This document shows, in pieces, positions 4,200 through 6,840 of a stretch of DNA of 6,840 bases. Within the stretch, counting starts at the first letter, position 1. Every line of letters begins with the position of its first letter. A program made the translations under genes and the position numbers. The notes below the pieces were generated by a model. The model saw nothing but the letters and a program-made list of their open reading frames with translations. It was not told where the DNA came from and ran no database searches. The stretch covers positions 1-6,840 of the forward strand of contig JAUUYB010000054.1 in assembly GCA_030590605.1 (NCBI GenBank), read 5' to 3'. This DNA is from Candidatus Woesearchaeota archaeon (GTDB taxonomy: Archaea; Nanobdellota; Nanobdellia; Woesearchaeales; JAUUYB01).

Positions 4200-5969
4200 T
4201 TCATGCATTAGCTCGATGTAGAGCGCAGAACTCCAGGCCTGAGCAAGACATCCAACACTGCCCTGCTCTTCAGCAGGAGAGAGTTCTGCATGATAACCTT
4301 TTACACCCATGGTCTCAATCTCTTTAGCAGATGCAGAGACGATCGCTTGGATTTCTTTGTCATATCTCTCAGGGTTGATGCGGTTCAGGACAATCGCCAC
4401 CAGATTATTCACCCAATACCATGAGTCGCCCCTGTGATAACTCCTGTCCTGCTTAGCGAAGTGCTTGGGGCAGTAGAGTGCGCTATCTTTTCCTATGCTT
4501 GATACGCCTCCCCATTCTTGATAGATCAAAGGCAGAATCTTGTCGAATATCTCTTCCCAAACTTTCGGAGCCAGAAGATCCTGATAGAGATAACACGCGA
4601 TGAAGATGTTCGGGCGGGATGTATTATCACCAGGTCCGTCGAGAAGAATCCCTCCTTCCATGAAACTATCAAGGACAGACTGACGGAACTTGATCTCACG
4701 TCCAAGATACTTCTGGTTCCGGGACAACCTGTGCATGAGCCTGAGCATAGAGAGATGCAAGGCCTGGATCTCTATCCTGTTCCCTTCTCTCGTGTCCTCG
4801 CCATAGTCAGTGTCCATCCAGGTCTCTTTCGCATGGTTGAAGATAAGACCATCGCGTTTGTAATATTTGGCTATGAAATAGATCGATTTCTCGAGCGCAT
4901 CAAGGATGCGCCTCCTTGTACGTCTGGTCAGGAACTGCCTGATCGCATGCATCTTCTCTATCTGATCGATCAGGTCAGCAGTCCTCTTAAAGACCCACCC
5001 TACACCGTCTGCACTACCGAGATCAGAATCCGGGAACCTGTTCTGGATCCTGCCGTCCGGTCTTATGGTCGAGATCTGCCTGAGGATGATATTCTCAGCC
5101 TTCTTGGTCTGACCTGAGATCAGGAGTGACTTAAGCGAAATAGCCTCATCCCTTGTCCAGAACTGGAAGAACCAGGGAAGTCCTGCGAAAAGACCTTCCA
5201 TACCGAAATGGACAGCAGTCAGATTGTCCATGGCTATGACAGAAGATTCATATGCATCTCTTTGCTCTTCATCAGGGATCGGGAGCTTAGCTGTCTCGAT
5301 CAGGTGATCAGTGTGAGCATGCTGCTTCTTAAGGATCCTACCCAGGTTAGTATTGACATAATTAGCTTCTCTTATCGCTTTCTTTTTGTCAGGAGAACAG
5401 GAGAAGACGATCTTCTTGCCAGTCAGCTTAAGAGCGTTGAAGACATAACGGGAGTATGGAGGTGCTTCACGGAATCTGTCATAGCTGTAATCGACTTCCT
5501 CCCATGAATCGTTCTTATCTGATGAAATGTGCCCTGCAATCGCCAGATGCATCCTATATTCTTCATCACCATCGCTTCCGTCTTCTCTATGGTCAGTACG
5601 TTTAATGAATGTGATTACGATACAACCTTTCTCTTCTGAAAACTCAAAGTTCCTGCCCCATGCCCGATCATCATAAGATTCTTTAGGGTCCAGAATGAGA
5701 TCGAATGAGGCCTCCTTATCCGCCTGCCAGATAAGGCTGTCATAAGAATGAGGCATCGCGATACGTTCAGAAAAATCTTCGTGGAATCTCTGCACACTCC
5801 AATGGTTATAAGTGATGCCTGTCTGCGGTTCAGAACACCTTATCTGGTCGATGAATTTGAACATCTTGTCCTTCTGGAAGAAGAAGACTCCCTCATATTT
5901 AGAATTAGGTGAAGGTGAGAGAAGAGCATAGCCTCCTATCTTGTTAGTCAGAAGAAATGTATCTGTCAT
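4188..5969 (-). CDS. Glycogen debranching enzyme (amylo-alpha-1,6-glucosidase, GH133 type)
   Basis: The 593-residue cytosolic enzyme (no signal peptide) is expected to hydrolyse alpha-1,6 branch points of stored glycogen-like glucan. The N-terminal domain opens with FLLTNKIGGYALLSPSPNSKY (5-25), the counterpart of the GDE_N start (TNGLGGYAS...N-x-R-x-YHG), though the usual YHG is YEG here. The C-terminal (alpha/alpha)6 barrel shows LPWFFQFWTRDEAISL (264-279), SADGVGWVF with D321 in the proposed general-acid position, and HAKETWMDT (379-387). It continues with RIEIQAL (398-404), SRPN (451-454), YHRGDSWYWVNN (511-522) and YHAELSPAEEQ...GCLAQAWS (559-580). E562 would be the general base. Assignment of catalytic residues is by family pattern. 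The start at ATG 5969 begins directly with the family N-terminus and has a G-rich ribosome site. The OB-fold gene follows on the same strand. No glycogen synthase or phosphorylase is in view. Confidence 0.92.
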   Translation of the reverse strand: MTDTFLLTNKIGGYALLSPSPNSKYEGVFFFQKDKMFKFIDQIRCSEPQTGITYNHWSVQRFHEDFSERIAMPHSYDSLIWQADKEASFDLILDPKESYDDRAWGRNFEFSEEKGCIVITFIKRTDHREDGSDGDEEYRMHLAIAGHISSDKNDSWEEVDYSYDRFREAPPYSRYVFNALKLTGKKIVFSCSPDKKKAIREANYVNTNLGRILKKQHAHTDHLIETAKLPIPDEEQRDAYESSVIAMDNLTAVHFGMEGLFAGLPWFFQFWTRDEAISLKSLLISGQTKKAENIILRQISTIRPDGRIQNRFPDSDLGSADGVGWVFKRTADLIDQIEKMHAIRQFLTRRTRRRILDALEKSIYFIAKYYKRDGLIFNHAKETWMDTDYGEDTREGNRIEIQALHLSMLRLMHRLSRNQKYLGREIKFRQSVLDSFMEGGILLDGPGDNTSRPNIFIACYLYQDLLAPKVWEEIFDKILPLIYQEWGGVSSIGKDSALYCPKHFAKQDRSYHRGDSWYWVNNLVAIVLNRINPERYDKEIQAIVSASAKEIETMGVKGYHAELSPAEEQGSVGCLAQAWSSALYIELMHELYS

Positions 5970-5973
5970 TGAA

Positions 5974-6015
5974 CCCCCTTTTTAGAAGGATGAAACAGGG
6001 TTTTATGTATATAAA
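5974..6015 (-). promoter_or_regulatory. Promoter and ribosome-binding site of the debranching enzyme gene
   Basis: On the - strand TTTATATA (6015-6008) is a good TATA box centred about 42 bases ahead of the ATG at 5969, predicting transcription start near 5985 and a leader of about 16 bases. Within that leader GGGGGTT (from 5978 down) lies 4 bases before the ATG and can pair with the CCUCC end of 16S rRNA using one G-U pair. This gene thus appears to have a short leader with a Shine-Dalgarno-like site, unlike the leaderless cupin and MATE genes. Confidence 0.55.
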
Positions 6016-6059
6016 GGTTTGGAATTTTGTTGATTGTTTATGATAAATCTGATTGTATC

Positions 6060-6190
6060 TGGATGGTACGCTTCAGCACCACCACCCCTCTTGGCGGCAG
6101 ACGGTCATCCGCAATGTGGATGCCCTACGGACCACCCCGTAGGGGGCATGTCCCCCGGTCCGACCTGCGCCAGGAGCGGTGGCGCTTACG
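6060..6190. other. GC-rich spacer island with many complementary arms; possible structured RNA or decayed element
   Basis: The 276-base gap between the debranching enzyme and methyltransferase genes contains a sharply bounded GC-rich island in AT-rich surroundings. Stems that can be read directly include the following. CATCCG (6106-6111) pairs with TGGATG (6117-6122) with one G-U pair. CCCTACGG (6123-6130) pairs with CCGTAGGG (6137-6144) around ACCACC. GGGGG (6142-6146) pairs with CCCCC (6152-6156). GCGCC (6167-6171) pairs with GGCGC (6181-6185). An outer pair AGCACCACC (6075-6083) with GGTGGCGCT (6178-6186) matches 8 of 9. The small open frame across it has no coding character I trust. I do not recognise SRP RNA, RNase P RNA, a tRNA or a known riboswitch. 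The strand of any transcript is undecided. Confidence 0.5.
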
Positions 6191-6202
6191 CTATATCAAT
6201 TT

Positions 6203-6231
6203 AAAAGAGAAAAAAAATAAAAAAAGAAAAA
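6203..6231 (-). terminator. T-rich terminator of the methyltransferase-like gene
   Basis: On the - strand a nearly unbroken T-rich tract (bases 6231 to 6203, with runs of 4, 7 and 8 T) begins 14 bases after the stop codon of the gene ending at 6246. No hairpin is needed in archaeal T-run termination. It would insulate the GC-rich island at 6060-6190 from upstream transcription. Confidence 0.7.
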
Positions 6232-6245
6232 TCACCCTCATTGAT

Positions 6246-6830
6246 TCAGAAATACTTTAGTCTGTTAAACATTGTTTTCAATCTTCCATGCTTTTGGCCG
6301 ACAAAGAGCCACCCATCGACTCCGACAGAAGAAAGTGGGGAGTCTAGGATATCTGCCAAAGGATTCTGGATATCAAGTCTAGGGGTATAACCAGCTTTTA
6401 GAAGAGGAGGAACATAGAATGGCACTTCAGTGTCGTGGAGCATGGTAATCATGATATATCCTTGTTCCTTTGTCGCTTCTATGCACCGTAATGCGATGCG
6501 TGAATATTCTTTTCTTGGAATATTCGGATGCCTCATTATGATAAGATCAAAAGCATCCGATTCCTTGATCGTTCCAGCATCCTGCACCTTGAATTCAAGA
6601 GAAGGATTATTTCCATAAAGTGAGAAGCAATCATCTATACGATCCTCTTCGGTATCGATACCAAGCATATTCGCTTTGAAATATGCCGGAATGATTGGTT
6701 GCTCAGTTGATCTTCCTACACCGATCGCCAGTATCTCATTAATAGAATCCTTATCCCATCCTATTTTTGCAGTAACTGTCTCTAGAGCATCCAAAAAGCT
6801 TTTTTGATCGTTTTCTAGGAGGTGTATCAT
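6246..6830 (-). CDS. Class I SAM-dependent methyltransferase-like protein (5' end near window edge)
   Basis: From ATG 6830 to TGA 6248-6246 the protein has 194 residues. The order of elements is that of a Rossmann-fold methyltransferase. Motif I is ILAIGVGRSTEQP (33-45). The second strand ends in an acidic residue, MLGIDTEEDRID (55-66), where D59 could contact the SAM ribose. Motif III is LEFKVQDAGTI (78-88), motif IV is FDLIIMRHPNIP (94-105), and a later strand is GYIMITMLHD (124-133). Motif I reads GVGRS instead of the usual G-x-G-x-G, so SAM binding may be altered. HPN in motif IV recalls the NPP-type motif of amino-methylating enzymes but is not the same. The frame stays open for the 10 bases beyond the ATG, so an upstream start outside the window cannot be excluded. 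The normal distance from N-terminus to motif I favours ATG 6830. Substrate unknown. Confidence 0.72.
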   Translation of the reverse strand: MIHLLENDQKSFLDALETVTAKIGWDKDSINEILAIGVGRSTEQPIIPAYFKANMLGIDTEEDRIDDCFSLYGNNPSLEFKVQDAGTIKESDAFDLIIMRHPNIPRKEYSRIALRCIEATKEQGYIMITMLHDTEVPFYVPPLLKAGYTPRLDIQNPLADILDSPLSSVGVDGWLFVGQKHGRLKTMFNRLKYF

Positions 6831-6840
6831 TGTTTTTGAG

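Noticed and set aside
4518..5117. A 199-codon + strand frame opposite the debranching enzyme gene
   Set aside because: The - strand frame has a full set of family motifs through this region. The + strand product shows no recognisable domain and starts and ends inside the real gene.
6027..6260. A 77-codon open frame across the GC-rich spacer on the + strand
   Set aside because: It runs through the palindromic island and ends in a poly-Lys stretch made by the A-rich terminator of the opposite gene. The product has no family-like pattern and no ribosome site.

Overview
The window reads as a piece of an archaeal chromosome. The clearest marker is a complete ribosomal protein eS1 (S3Ae), which Bacteria lack. 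Supporting signs are TATA boxes about 26 bases ahead of start codons with no Shine-Dalgarno sequence (leaderless starts), T-run terminators without hairpins, and a glycogen debranching enzyme of the archaeal/bacterial two-domain type. Compact gene spacing, a lysine-rich ribosomal protein tail and a tiny membrane-anchored OB-fold protein would fit a DPANN lineage of the Woesearchaeota/Pacearchaeota kind. That placement is an inference from style, not a demonstrated fact.

Layout, left to right: (1) the 3' end of a transglutaminase-like cysteine-peptidase-fold protein, cut by the left edge, + strand. (2) A two-gene + strand unit of eS1, carrying a long K/E/P repeat tail, and a 2x[4Fe-4S] ferredoxin that starts 2 bases after the eS1 stop, closed by a double T-run terminator. 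(3) A small cupin gene of about 24% G+C, far below its neighbours (roughly 40-52% in sampled lines), with its own TATA box and flanked by GC-rich spacers. (4) A nested inverted repeat, then a leaderless MATE-family exporter. (5) A - strand pair: a GH133-type glycogen debranching enzyme followed by a membrane-anchored OB-fold miniprotein whose 3' end overlaps the MATE 3' end by 41 bases. (6) A 276-base gene-free spacer with a GC-rich island of about 110 bases rich in potential stems. (7) A - strand methyltransferase-like gene whose 5' end lies at the right edge.

The genes do not form one obvious pathway. eS1 (translation) and ferredoxin (electron transfer) are probably co-transcribed. The debranching enzyme points to intracellular storage of an alpha-glucan. 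The MATE protein points to cation-driven export of small molecules. The cupin looks like a separately acquired or separately evolving gene. I see no CRISPR array, tRNA, rRNA, transposase or recognised defence system. The most unexplained material is the GC-rich structured spacer at 6060-6190, the nested palindrome at 2406-2469, and the compositionally foreign cupin gene.
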